A stretch of 64,000 nt of DNA, from contig CAKSHH010000011.1 of NCBI GenBank assembly GCA_934456435.1, positions 1-64,000 of the forward strand, in the 5' to 3' direction. This DNA is from an uncultured Eubacteriales bacterium (GTDB lineage: Bacteria > Bacillota > Clostridia > Oscillospirales > Acutalibacteraceae). How positions within the stretch are numbered: the stretch's first letter is position 1; each line of letters opens with the position of its first letter. The notes under the pieces were generated by a model. The model did no database searches. It saw only the letters and a program-made list of their open reading frames with translations, and had not been told where the DNA came from. The position numbers were made by a program, and so were the translations under genes. Below are positions 1-8,678 of this stretch, one piece after another.

Positions 1-2
1 TC

Positions 3-59
3 GCAAACAAAGAGGACAAAGGCTGTCGGTTCACGGTCGTGCTTAAGGATAAGAAATGA
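3..59 (+). CDS. 3' end of a truncated gene, possibly a sensor histidine kinase
   Basis: Only the last 18 codons and a TGA stop are inside the window; the gene begins upstream. The visible tail, with a G-C-R-F-T-V-V-L-K stretch, resembles the last beta strand of the HATPase domain that closes many sensor histidine kinases. That is weak evidence from a very short peptide. It is convergent with the next gene, with a shared terminator between. Confidence 0.4.
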   Translation, partial: ANKEDKGCRFTVVLKDKK

Positions 60-80
60 CAGATTACTTAATATAATAAA

Positions 81-118
81 AAAAGCTATAATTCACATCA
101 GCGTGAATTATAGCTTTT
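81..118. terminator. Bidirectional intrinsic terminator
   Basis: A perfect 16-bp stem (81-96 with 103-118) has a six-base loop and T-runs on both strands. It sits between two convergent genes and can serve both. A related hairpin with the same GCTATAAT/ATTATAGC stem core occurs at 3396-3450. Confidence 0.85.
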
Positions 119-120
119 TC

Positions 121-981
121 TCATAAGTAGAGTATCAGTCCCATAACCGCGGCATAAATCACGCAGAGGATTATGAGTATCTTGTCGTGAATGAGCACTT
201 CGACGGGGTCGCCGTCCGAGTCGCCCTCAACGTTGAGACTGTATTTCATCAGTATCAGCAGGACGAGGGGGAATGTCCATATCAGAAAACGGTGGTTGTC
301 CGTCGCACCGGCGGATTTTTCCATTGCCCAGAGCGCATAGAACACGTTGGCAAGCCCGATGCACATATACATATTTTTGTCAAGGAAGCCGACGTTATAG
401 AACTTAAGAACCTTTCGCGTTTCGTCCGAATTTATGCTTTTCAGCTCGTTGCGCCGCTTGCCGAGAGCAAAGTAAAACGCAATGGCGATAACCGTGAGAT
501 AAAGCCAATCGGAAATCTGAATGTTCGTGATAAGTGCGCCGTAGACTATGCGGATAAGGAATCCCGAAACAAGTATGGTTACGTCAACAATCGGTATGTT
601 TTTCAGTCCGAAACTGTACGCAAGGTTGAGAAGAAGGTAAAGGGCGAGCAGAGCAGACGCAAAAGGATTGAAAACGAAAGCGTTTATTGCCGCAGACGCG
701 GCGACCAGCACCGCAAAGGTTATCCAGGCGTTTTTGACAGGGATTTTTCCGCTCGCGATAGGACGCTTGCATTTTGTGGGGTGTCGGCGGTCCTTTTCAA
801 CGTCGAAGATATCGTTGATTATGTAGACCGCGGAGGAAACCAGACAGAACGCTGCAAATCCGAGAAATCCGTTGAGCAGATTTTTGCCGTTGAACAGGTT
901 GCCGCTGAAAATCAGGGCGGTAAAAATGAGCAGATTCTTTATATAGTGGTGAACTCTGAGCTCTTTTAAATAGTATTTCAA
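121..981 (-). CDS. UbiA-family prenyltransferase (decaprenyl-phosphate phosphoribosyltransferase-like)
   Basis: A 286-residue, strongly hydrophobic protein with about eight membrane helices. The family motif N-D-x-x-D is seen at residues 56-60 (NDIFDVEKD), followed by the R-R-H-P and K-R-P-I-A-S-G signature of the phosphoribosyltransferase branch of UbiA enzymes. These transfer phosphoribose or prenyl groups on polyprenyl-phosphate carriers at the cytoplasmic membrane. The exact substrate cannot be read from sequence. Monocistronic on the minus strand, ending at the hairpin at 81-118. A role in cell-envelope sugar-lipid synthesis is inferred from the family. Confidence 0.8.
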   Translation of the reverse strand: MKYYLKELRVHHYIKNLLIFTALIFSGNLFNGKNLLNGFLGFAAFCLVSSAVYIINDIFDVEKDRRHPTKCKRPIASGKIPVKNAWITFAVLVAASAAINAFVFNPFASALLALYLLLNLAYSFGLKNIPIVDVTILVSGFLIRIVYGALITNIQISDWLYLTVIAIAFYFALGKRRNELKSINSDETRKVLKFYNVGFLDKNMYMCIGLANVFYALWAMEKSAGATDNHRFLIWTFPLVLLILMKYSLNVEGDSDGDPVEVLIHDKILIILCVIYAAVMGLILYL

Positions 982-1175
982 TGAGAGCCCTCCTTAATTA
1001 GCTGTGTTATGAATTATATCATTATTCGCAATTAACGTCAAGGCAGACGCCGTGAATCACAAGCGTATTCGACTTTTTTCAACAAATGTTGACATTGAGT
1101 TGAAGTAAGGTTGCAAATCGAGGTGTAAACTTAATATGTAAAAAGAAAAATATTGCTTTGACGGGAGTGTTGTTT

Positions 1176-2051
1176 ATGTCAAAAATATATGTACTGTTTA
1201 ATCCGCTGGCAGGAAATAAAAAGTGCGGCGCAGACGTTATGTGTATCGAGGATATGATGAACGGCGAGCTGATTTTCTGCGATATGACAAAAAAGGAGAC
1301 CTACAGCCGAACACTCACGCAGATGGGACACGACGATATTCTCGTGGTTTGCGGCGGTGACGGTACGCTCAACAGATTTATAAATCTGCCGTACAACTAC
1401 GCCGAAAAGAACAGAGTCTTTTATTTTCCGCTCGGTTCGGGCAACGACTTTGCCCATGAGATGGGACGCACCTACGGCGACGAACCGTTTGAAATCACAG
1501 AGTATTTGAGAAATCTTCCTGAGGTCACGGTCAACGGTCAGCGTCACAGATTTATCAACGGCATCGGTTACGGAATTGACGGATACTGCTGCGAGGTGGG
1601 TGACAAGCTCCGCGAGACCACGGACAAAAAGATAAATTACACGGCAATAGCAATAAAGGGACTGCTGTTCCACTACAAGCCGACGGGCGCGGCTGTAACG
1701 GTTGACGGCGTTAAGCACAGGTATAAAAAGGTTTGGCTCGCACCGACGATGAACGGAAAGTTCTACGGTGGAGGAATGATGCCGACACCGAACCAGGAGC
1801 GCGGAAGCGGCAAGCTTTCGGTTATGGTTTTCCACAATATCGGCAAGCTTCACGCGCTTATGATATTCCCGTCGATTTTCAAGGGAGAGCACGTTAAGCA
1901 CGTTAAAAATATCGCCGTTCTGGAGGGCAGAAATATAACGGTCGAATTTGACAGACCTACTCCGCTTCAGATAGACGGCGAAACCATACTCGGCGTAACA
2001 TCATACAAAGCCGAGGCGACGGTTGCCGAAAAAGAAGCAATCGCAGTATAA
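1176..2051 (+). CDS. Diacylglycerol/lipid kinase family protein (YegS/DagK type)
   Basis: A 291-residue protein starting at ATG 1176, behind a GGGAGTG ribosome site. The lipid-kinase nucleotide motif G-G-D-G-T-L-N lies at residues 60-66 and the second conserved motif G-S-G-N-D-F-A at about 87-93. The family phosphorylates diacylglycerol or related lipids (sphingosine, undecaprenol) from ATP at the membrane face. The substrate is not determinable here. The gene stands alone and is followed by a terminator. Confidence 0.85.
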   Translation: MSKIYVLFNPLAGNKKCGADVMCIEDMMNGELIFCDMTKKETYSRTLTQMGHDDILVVCGGDGTLNRFINLPYNYAEKNRVFYFPLGSGNDFAHEMGRTYGDEPFEITEYLRNLPEVTVNGQRHRFINGIGYGIDGYCCEVGDKLRETTDKKINYTAIAIKGLLFHYKPTGAAVTVDGVKHRYKKVWLAPTMNGKFYGGGMMPTPNQERGSGKLSVMVFHNIGKLHALMIFPSIFKGEHVKHVKNIAVLEGRNITVEFDRPTPLQIDGETILGVTSYKAEATVAEKEAIAV

Positions 2052-2065
2052 CGGGAACGCTTCAG

Positions 2066-2110
2066 GCCGCAGTCCGTAAGAGAACACTCCTCCTACAGAC
2101 TGCGGCTTTT
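2066..2110 (+). terminator. Intrinsic terminator after the lipid kinase gene
   Basis: GCCGCAGTC (2066-2074) pairs with GACTGCGGC (2098-2106), followed by TTTT. Confidence 0.8.
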
Positions 2111-2250
2111 GTCATACCCTGCGGCATATCAGCATATTATGTAATGCCGCCCAAAGGCGGAAAATATCGGAAAAAGCCGAATTTAAGCAACAAGCTTTCT
2201 ACGTCGGTAAAATGAAAATGTACCGAAAAAAGAAAGGTGGTATTACAAAT

Positions 2251-2508
2251 ATGAAAAAGATGAACTTCAAAGGCGTTTCAATGCAAACGTGGGCAAGGAC
2301 AGTCGTTCTCGTCCTTGCTCTCATCAGTCAGCTCCTTGTCGTGGTCGGCAGATGCACAAAGGCTATCGACGTGGATCAATGGCAGGAGTATGTGACTTAT
2401 GCGCTGACGCTTATAAGCTCTTTGTGGGCATGGTGGAAGAATAACAGCTTCACGGAGCCTGCACAGACTGCTGATAAAGTTTTGAAAGGAGATGAAAAGA
2501 TTGAGTAA
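2251..2508 (+). CDS. Phage holin, phi LC3 family, outside the main prophage
   Basis: An 85-residue protein with one clear N-terminal membrane helix and the phi-LC3 holin signature (D-x-x-Q-W-Q-E-Y, then W-W-K-N-N-S-F-T). It is closely similar along its length to the prophage holin at 60577-60846, sharing for example T-W-A-R-T and L-I-S-Q-L. Holins permeabilise the membrane to release endolysin. AGAAAGGTGG precedes the ATG. It overlaps the amidase gene by eight bases, so the two form a lysis cassette, with no other phage gene nearby. Confidence 0.88.
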   Translation: MKKMNFKGVSMQTWARTVVLVLALISQLLVVVGRCTKAIDVDQWQEYVTYALTLISSLWAWWKNNSFTEPAQTADKVLKGDEKIE

Positions 2509-3352
2509 AAGAGTATATGTCGGTATCGGACACGGCGGCTCGGATTCGGGTGCGGTCGGCAACGGCTTTTTGGAAAAAAATCTGACTTTTTCAATCGGCA
2601 AATATTGCAATGAGCGACTCAAGCAGTACGGTATTGAGACAAAGATCAGCCGAACGAGCGATATTGATTCGTCAATTAACTCAAAGGTTGCGGCATCAAA
2701 TGCGTTCAAGGCTGATGTGTGTATGGATATCCACATCAACGCAGGCGGCGGAGACGGCTCGGAGGTTTATTACTCCCACGTTTCACCGAACGGCAAGAGG
2801 CTTGCACAGTCTATTGTTGATTCAATGAAGAAAATCGGGCAGAATACAAGGGGAATCAAAACAAAGCTTGACACGGACGGCACGGATTATTTCGGTATGA
2901 TCCGTATGACGGACGCCCCGGCTGTGCTTGTCGAGTGTGCGTTTATCGACAACGCAAACGACATTAAAATTATCAACACCGAAGCGAAGAGAAAAATTTT
3001 CGGTTACGCAATCGCGGACGGTGTTGCGAATTATCTCGGTGTAAAGCTGCCGAGTGCACAGAACAAACCGACGGCTGCAACGCAGAAAAATATCGGAGGT
3101 GATGAAATGACGAGAGGCTACTTCAAAGAGGGCGACAAAAATGAGGGCGTTTACGCTTACAAGCAGTTGCTTATTTCGCTCAAAAGAGCCGGAGTTATCT
3201 CACAGAATGTGGACGACAATAATATTTTCGGTTCCGGAACCACCGAAGCAACAAAACAGGTGCAGAGAGCTGTCGGCATAGAGGTTGACGGACTCGCGGG
3301 AGCAAGGACAATCAGGGCTTGTTATGTCCTTTTGGCGGCTAAAATCAAATAA
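2501..3352 (+). CDS. N-acetylmuramoyl-L-alanine amidase (Amidase_3) with C-terminal wall-binding domain
   Basis: About 283 residues. The catalytic half is a zinc amidase of the Amidase_3/CwlO type: G-H-G-G near the start, D-I-H-I-N-A-G-G in the middle and V-L-V-E-C-A-F-I-D-N with the catalytic Glu. From about residue 200 it carries a domain (M-T-R-G-Y-F ... I-R-A-C-Y-V-L-L) nearly identical to the C-terminus of the prophage endolysin at 60849-61685, probably a peptidoglycan-binding module. I prefer TTG 2501 as start because AAAGGAG ends at 2491, leaving nine bases; ATG 2492 is too close to it. It cuts between muramic acid and the stem peptide. Confidence 0.85.
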   Translation: MSKRVYVGIGHGGSDSGAVGNGFLEKNLTFSIGKYCNERLKQYGIETKISRTSDIDSSINSKVAASNAFKADVCMDIHINAGGGDGSEVYYSHVSPNGKRLAQSIVDSMKKIGQNTRGIKTKLDTDGTDYFGMIRMTDAPAVLVECAFIDNANDIKIINTEAKRKIFGYAIADGVANYLGVKLPSAQNKPTAATQKNIGGDEMTRGYFKEGDKNEGVYAYKQLLISLKRAGVISQNVDDNNIFGSGTTEATKQVQRAVGIEVDGLAGARTIRACYVLLAAKIK

Positions 3353-3395
3353 AACCTCGAAGATTCGGAATAACAAAGTGAATATCGGATAAAGC

Positions 3396-3450
3396 AAAAG
3401 CTATAATTCACATTCGGCGTTTTGAACTAAATGCGGATTATAGCTTTTTT
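3396..3450. terminator. Terminator shared by convergent genes
   Basis: AAAAGCTATAAT (3396-3407) pairs with ATTATAGCTTTT (3437-3448) around a long loop, ending in a T-run. It lies between the amidase and the LysR gene. The arms match those of the hairpin at 81-118. Confidence 0.7.
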
Positions 3451-3458
3451 CAATTTTA

Positions 3459-4334
3459 TCAGTCTTTCAGTTCCTTGACCACTTCACGGCTGCAAGCAAC
3501 AAATTTTTGGGCAATCAGCGGCATGGTCGCCTTTGACTTTACGAAAATGCCGAGATTTCTGTGCTCGTCGGGGTAGAGCGGTTTTGCAATGACGTTACCC
3601 TTCATTCCGTCAAGAATCAGCTTCGGCAATATGCTGTAACCGAGGCCGTGGCTGACGATCGAAACAACTGTGGCGTCGTCAACGGTTGTTGAGTTTATGT
3701 TCGGCTCAATTCCGCTCTCCCTGATGATTCGCAGAATGTCGTTGTCTGCGCCGTAGGTCGGAATGAAAAAGGATTTGTCCTGGAAAAAGTCCATGGTTAT
3801 ATAGTCGTCCGTGTTGCTGTCGTTCGGCGGAAGCACGGCGAAAATCGGATCGTCGAGCAGGTGAATCCAGTCCAGCTTGGTTTCAAGCGTCTTGCTCATG
3901 AAGCCCATATCGACATCGCTGTTGGTGACAAGACGGATTATTTCTTCGGGAAGTCCAACGTGCAGTTCAAACCTTGCGTTCGGATTTTCCTTGCGGAAAC
4001 GATTGATGATGACGGGGAGCCAATGGTTGGCGATGCTGGAGTAAGCGGCGATTCGTATAACCTTGTTGTCATCGGTCTTGATGCTGTTGATAGCCGTGTC
4101 GAGAGCCGAAGCGGCGGCGGTAAAGGTTTTGATATACGGCAGAAGCTCCAGCCCGTCGGGAGAGAGCTTTACTCCGGATTTGGTGCGCTGAAGAAGTGAA
4201 ACTCCGATTTCCTTTTCAAGGCGGTTCATCATGTGGGTGAGACCTGCCTGTGTATAGCCGAGCTCCTCGGCAGCGCCGGTAAGACTTCCGCAGTCGATTG
4301 CTTTAAGCAGTGCGTGAAATTTCTCTGATTCCAT
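3459..4334 (-). CDS. LysR-family transcriptional regulator
   Basis: A 291-residue protein with an N-terminal winged helix-turn-helix (residues 1-60, including G-S-L-T-G-A-A-E-E-L-G-Y-T-Q-A and L-L-Q-R-T) and a periplasmic-binding-like effector domain from about 90 on. LysR proteins bind a small effector and usually control the divergent neighbour. Here that is the amino-acid permease at 4482, with 147 bases between the two starts, so control of that permease is inferred. The effector is unknown. Confidence 0.9.
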   Translation of the reverse strand: MESEKFHALLKAIDCGSLTGAAEELGYTQAGLTHMMNRLEKEIGVSLLQRTKSGVKLSPDGLELLPYIKTFTAAASALDTAINSIKTDDNKVIRIAAYSSIANHWLPVIINRFRKENPNARFELHVGLPEEIIRLVTNSDVDMGFMSKTLETKLDWIHLLDDPIFAVLPPNDSNTDDYITMDFFQDKSFFIPTYGADNDILRIIRESGIEPNINSTTVDDATVVSIVSHGLGYSILPKLILDGMKGNVIAKPLYPDEHRNLGIFVKSKATMPLIAQKFVACSREVVKELKD

Positions 4335-4481
4335 ATAGTTATCTGTCCTAACTTAATAACAATTTGTAATAGATATATTATAATATGTAGTTTTACTTTT
4401 TGCAACATTTATTGTATAATTTCTTTATACATTTAACAATTTTTTTGTATTTGTCAGAAAAATGAGAGGGGTTTATACAAA

Positions 4482-5903
4482 ATGGCAGAATTGAAAAAGA
4501 AATACGGTTTGCTCACCGCTATCTGCATGGTTGTCGGAATCGTTGTCGGCTCCGGTGTTTTCTTCAAGGCAGAGGCGATGCTCAACATCACAAACGGTGA
4601 CCTGCCGGTTGCTTTGATCTCGTGGCTGCTCGGCGGTATCGTAATGGTAATCAGCGCATACACTTTCGCGGTTATGGGAACAAAATTTGAGAAGATCAAC
4701 GGAATCGTTGACTATTCCGAGGCGCTTGTCGGCAGTAAATATGCTTACTATGTCGGCTGGTTCATGGCTTCGATTTACTATCCTGCAATGACATCTGCTC
4801 TTGCATGGCTTTCCGCAAGATACACAATGGCTCTCTTCGGCTACAATGCAGCAGATGCCGAAACAATGGTTCTTGCGTTTGTTTACCTGATTCTCAGCTT
4901 CGCACTCAATACTCTTTCTCCGAAGCTTGCAGGTCATTTCCAGGTTTCAACAACAGTAATCAAGCTTATTCCGCTTGTTCTTATGGCTGTTGTCGGCACT
5001 ATTTTCGGAATCAAGAACGGCGTTCTAATTGACAATATGAACTCTGTTGTTGAGCTTGTTAAGGACGCTGAGGGCAACATTGTTTCCAGCACACAGGTTG
5101 CAAGAGAGGGCATTTCAAGCCACCTTATCCTTTCCGGTGTCTGCACATCTGTTTTCGCCTACGAGGGCTGGGTTATCGCAACGGCTATCAACTCCGAGCT
5201 TAAGGACGCGAAGAAGAACCTTCCCCGTGCTCTTGTTCTCGGAACACTCGTCGTTGTTATTGTTTATATGCTTTACTATATCGGAATTTCTGGAAGCATC
5301 AAGACTTCCGACCTTCTTCCGAACGGCGCAAGCCTTGCATTCAAGACGATTTTCGGTAACGTTGCAGGTACTATCCTGACTGTGTTCATTGCAATTTCCT
5401 GTCTTGGCACTCTTAACGGACTTACACTTGCCTGCGACCGCGGATTCTTCTCCCTTGCAGCAAGAAATCACGGACCGAGACCCGATTTCCTCGGCGAAAT
5501 TGACAAGGCATCCGAGATGCCGTCAAACGCTTCAATCGTTGCTTTGATAGTCAATGCTGTTTGGCTCTTCTATTTCTACATGGCAAACCTTACTTCGTTT
5601 GCAGGCTACACGGGCAAGGGCTCGATCTTCCTTTTCGACTCAACGGAGCTTCCGCTTATCTGCGTTTACGCTTTCTATCTTCCCGTTTATGTTATGCTTA
5701 TGGTTAAGGGCAAGGAGCTTAACGTGTTCCGCCGCTTCATTATGCCGATCCTTTCGTTCGCAGGCTCCTGCCTGTTCATCTATGCCGCTATCGACAAGCA
5801 CGGCATAAAGAATATCGGATTCATTATCATTGCGGCTGTGATTATGGCTATCGGTGCACTTGTTTATAATCCGAAAAGCGCAAAGTCAAAATTAAAAAAA
5901 TAA
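4482..5903 (+). CDS. APC-family amino acid permease
   Basis: A 473-residue integral membrane protein with about 12 helices. Helix 1 carries the APC-type G-S-G-V-F-F motif near residues 24-29. The family moves amino acids or polyamines by symport or exchange across the cytoplasmic membrane. GAGAGGGG precedes the ATG. The divergent LysR gene next door is the likely regulator. The substrate cannot be deduced from sequence alone. Confidence 0.88.
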   Translation: MAELKKKYGLLTAICMVVGIVVGSGVFFKAEAMLNITNGDLPVALISWLLGGIVMVISAYTFAVMGTKFEKINGIVDYSEALVGSKYAYYVGWFMASIYYPAMTSALAWLSARYTMALFGYNAADAETMVLAFVYLILSFALNTLSPKLAGHFQVSTTVIKLIPLVLMAVVGTIFGIKNGVLIDNMNSVVELVKDAEGNIVSSTQVAREGISSHLILSGVCTSVFAYEGWVIATAINSELKDAKKNLPRALVLGTLVVVIVYMLYYIGISGSIKTSDLLPNGASLAFKTIFGNVAGTILTVFIAISCLGTLNGLTLACDRGFFSLAARNHGPRPDFLGEIDKASEMPSNASIVALIVNAVWLFYFYMANLTSFAGYTGKGSIFLFDSTELPLICVYAFYLPVYVMLMVKGKELNVFRRFIMPILSFAGSCLFIYAAIDKHGIKNIGFIIIAAVIMAIGALVYNPKSAKSKLKK

Positions 5904-5917
5904 AATAGGAATAATTC

Positions 5918-5951
5918 AAAGCCCCGCAAGGTTGAAATCTTGCGGGGCTTT
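5918..5951 (+). terminator. Intrinsic terminator after the permease
   Basis: A perfect 13-bp stem (5918-5930 with 5939-5951) with an eight-base loop; the T-tract that follows is short. Confidence 0.75.
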
Positions 5952-5999
5952 GAAAAACATAAAACTTTAAAAAATGCTGAATTGTGAGTTTAGTTTTTA

Positions 6000-6028
6000 T
6001 TGACATGAATTAAAAATCAATGTATGAT
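6000..6028 (+). promoter_or_regulatory. Sigma-A promoter for feoAB
   Basis: TTGACA (6000-6005), a 17-base spacer and TATGAT (6023-6028) lie upstream of feoB at 6075. No confident Fur box was identified, although iron control would be expected. Confidence 0.7.
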
Positions 6029-6074
6029 TATATAAATAGAAGTGAAAAACATTGAGAAAAAGGAAACATAAATT

Positions 6075-8417
6075 ATGACATTGAATGAACTCGGAATAGG
6101 AAAAAGTGCAGAGATATTATCCGTCGGCGGCAAAGGCGCGCTGAGACAGCATTTCCTTGATATGGGTATGATACCCGGAGCGGAGGTTACCGTTGTGAAG
6201 CTTGCTCCGATGGGCGACCCGATGGAGATTCAAATCCACGGCTATGAGCTGACGCTCCGCCTTGCGGAAGCACAGCAAATAAGGATAAAGACCATTCCGC
6301 ACAGAAGCAAAAAGTTCGAGGGTGCAAGCAGAGCGCAGAATATGGCGCATCCGGGACTCGGCGAGACCGGAAAATATCACTCCAAAGCGGACGAAAATCC
6401 GCTTCCGGAGAGCACGAAGCTGACTTATGCGCTTGTCGGAAATCAGAACTGCGGAAAAACCACACTGTTCAATCAAATTACCGGAGCAAAACAGCACGTC
6501 GGAAACTTTCCGGGCGTTACCGTTGACCGAAAGGACGGCGTTATCCGCGGATATCCAAACACACTTGTGACGGATCTGCCCGGCATTTATTCAATGTCGC
6601 CGTTCAGCAGCGAAGAAATCGTGTCAAGAAATTTTGTTATCAACGACAAGCCGAAAGCGATCATAAACATTGTCGATGCGACCAACATTGAACGCAATCT
6701 TTATCTGACGATGCAGCTTTTGGAAATGGATGTGCCGATGGTTGTTGCGCTTAATATGATGGACGAGGTTTTGGGAAACCACGGTTCTGTAGATGTGAAC
6801 GCTATGGAAGCGATACTGGGAGTGCCCGTTATTCCTATCTCTGCGGCAAAGAACGAGGGCGTTGACGAGCTGATAAAGCACGCGATACATATTGCAAAAT
6901 ATCAGGAAAAACCGTTGAAGCAGGATTTCTGCGATAAAAACGATCACAACGGCGCTGTCCACAGATGTATTCATGCGGTTGTGCACTTGATAGAGGACCA
7001 TGCCGCAAGCGCAGAGCTTCCCGTTCGTTTTGCGGCGACGAAAGCGATCGAGGGCGATCCGCTGATTCTGAAACAGCTCAGCCTTGATAAAAATGAGCTG
7101 GAGCTTTTGGAGCATATCGTTCAGCAGATGGAGGTTGAGAGCGGGTTTGACCGAAGCGCCGCAATCGCCGATATGCGCTTTGATTTTATCGAAAAGCTTT
7201 GTAATCAGACGGTCATCAAACCGCGGGAGAGCAAGGAGCGGATAAGAAGCGAAAAAATCGACCGCATACTCACGGGAAAATACACAGCGATTCCCTGCTT
7301 TATCGCGATTATGGTGCTGGTGTTTTACCTGACATTCAACGTCATAGGTGCGTGGCTTCAGAATCTCCTCGCTATGGGAATTGACAAGCTGACCGAGATT
7401 ACGGATAATGCGCTGACGGCGGCGTCGGTGAATCCTGCGGTTCACAGCCTTGTGACGGACGGCATCTTTTCGGGCGTCGGAAGTGTACTCAGCTTCCTGC
7501 CGATAATTGTCACGCTGTTTTTCTTCCTTTCCATGATGGAGGACAGCGGATACATAGCGCGCGTCGCATTTGTTATGGATAAGCTTCTGAGAAAAATCGG
7601 TCTGTCGGGAAAAAGTATTGTGCCGATGCTTATCGGTTTCGGCTGTACCGTTCCTGCCGTTATGGCAACGAGGACGCTGACGAGCGAGCGCGACCGAAAA
7701 ATGACGATACTGCTCACTCCGTTTATGAGCTGTTCGGCAAAGCTTCCGATTTATTCGTTTTTTGTAAATGCGTTTTTCCCCGGTAAGGGCGGCTTGATAA
7801 TGTCGGGGCTGTATGTGCTCGGAATTGTGCTCGGCATTTTGGCGGCATTCCTGTACAAGGGTACGATGTTCAAGGGCGAGCCCGTGCCGTTTGTAATGGA
7901 ACTGCCGAATTACCGTTTGCCGGGAGTTAAAAATGTCGCTCAGCTTCTTTGGGAAAAGGCAAAGGACTTCTTGCAAAGAGCCTTTTCTATAATTTTGATA
8001 GCAACGGTAGTCGTCTGGTTCCTCCAGAGCTTTGACATTCATTTTAACCTGGTTCAGGATTCGTCGGACAGCATTTTAGCGGCAATTTCGGGACTGCTTA
8101 CTCCGCTGTTCAAGCCCATCGGTCTCGGTGACTGGAGAATCTGTACGGCGCTGATCAGCGGATTTATGGCAAAGGAAAGCGTTGTTTCCACAATGCAGGT
8201 GCTTTTCGGCAGCATAACATCGGTTCTGACACCGCTTGCGGCGGCATCTATGCTGGTGTTCAGCCTGCTTTACACACCGTGTGTTGCTGCGATTGCTTCT
8301 GTTAAGAGGGAGCTCGGAGTGAAGTGGGCGTTCGGCGTTGTCGTTTGGCAATGTCTTGTCGCCTGGGTTGCGGCGTTTGTTGTACATCTTATAGGAACGG
8401 CGGTCGGTCTTGGATGA
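6075..8417 (+). CDS. feoB: Ferrous iron transporter, FeoA-FeoB fusion
   Basis: A 780-residue protein. Residues 1-72 form a FeoA SH3-like domain (L-D-M-G-M-I-P-G). From about 115 comes the FeoB G-protein domain: G1 at 122-130 (GNQNCGKTT), G3 D-L-P-G at 167-170 and G4 N-M-M-D at 227-230. About ten membrane helices with the two Gate regions follow (C-T-V-P-A and C-S-A-K-L-P). It imports Fe(II) across the cytoplasmic membrane using its G domain. FeoA is usually a separate small protein; the fusion is known in Clostridia. It shares an ATGA overlap with the small Cys-rich gene downstream. Confidence 0.95.
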   Translation: MTLNELGIGKSAEILSVGGKGALRQHFLDMGMIPGAEVTVVKLAPMGDPMEIQIHGYELTLRLAEAQQIRIKTIPHRSKKFEGASRAQNMAHPGLGETGKYHSKADENPLPESTKLTYALVGNQNCGKTTLFNQITGAKQHVGNFPGVTVDRKDGVIRGYPNTLVTDLPGIYSMSPFSSEEIVSRNFVINDKPKAIINIVDATNIERNLYLTMQLLEMDVPMVVALNMMDEVLGNHGSVDVNAMEAILGVPVIPISAAKNEGVDELIKHAIHIAKYQEKPLKQDFCDKNDHNGAVHRCIHAVVHLIEDHAASAELPVRFAATKAIEGDPLILKQLSLDKNELELLEHIVQQMEVESGFDRSAAIADMRFDFIEKLCNQTVIKPRESKERIRSEKIDRILTGKYTAIPCFIAIMVLVFYLTFNVIGAWLQNLLAMGIDKLTEITDNALTAASVNPAVHSLVTDGIFSGVGSVLSFLPIIVTLFFFLSMMEDSGYIARVAFVMDKLLRKIGLSGKSIVPMLIGFGCTVPAVMATRTLTSERDRKMTILLTPFMSCSAKLPIYSFFVNAFFPGKGGLIMSGLYVLGIVLGILAAFLYKGTMFKGEPVPFVMELPNYRLPGVKNVAQLLWEKAKDFLQRAFSIILIATVVVWFLQSFDIHFNLVQDSSDSILAAISGLLTPLFKPIGLGDWRICTALISGFMAKESVVSTMQVLFGSITSVLTPLAAASMLVFSLLYTPCVAAIASVKRELGVKWAFGVVVWQCLVAWVAAFVVHLIGTAVGLG

Positions 8418-8560
8418 ATATATGGGATTTAGTGATAGGCACGGTTATCTTGCTCGCCGTTGTCGGAGCGGTCTGCGCCTGCGTCAGACGAAAGAAAAAG
8501 GGCGGCTGCTGCGGCGGAAGCTGTGGTCAATGTAATGACTGTGAAAAAAGAAAAAAGTAA
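8414..8560 (+). CDS. FeoB-associated Cys-rich membrane protein
   Basis: A 48-residue protein with one N-terminal membrane helix, a basic R-R-K-K-K turn and a tail with paired cysteines (G-C-C-G-G-S-C-G-Q-C). Such proteins commonly follow feoB in Bacillota. A role in iron handling at the transporter is inferred from context and the metal-ligand-like cysteines. Its ATG overlaps the feoB stop, so the two are translationally coupled. Confidence 0.88.
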   Translation: MNIWDLVIGTVILLAVVGAVCACVRRKKKGGCCGGSCGQCNDCEKRKK

Positions 8561-8567
8561 TTTTTGG

Positions 8568-8596
8568 GGGCTGCACTTAAAGTGACAGCCCTTTTT
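8568..8596 (+). terminator. Intrinsic terminator of the feo operon
   Basis: GGGCTG pairs with CAGCCC with an inner CACT/AGTG stem, followed by TTTTT. Confidence 0.8.
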
Positions 8597-8678
8597 GTTG
8601 ACAGCAAAATGGAATGGGTTTATAATCAGAATGAATTTGTAAGGTTCAATAATAAATTTGAGCTATTTTGAGGTGACT

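Noticed and set aside
6624..8042. Long frame antisense to feoB (472 codons)
   Set aside because: Rich in His, Arg and Gln, as antisense shadows of biased genes are; feoB is unambiguous. The same holds for frames antisense to mfd (13784-14587), to the acyl synthetase (17905-18936) and to the prenyltransferase (187-969).
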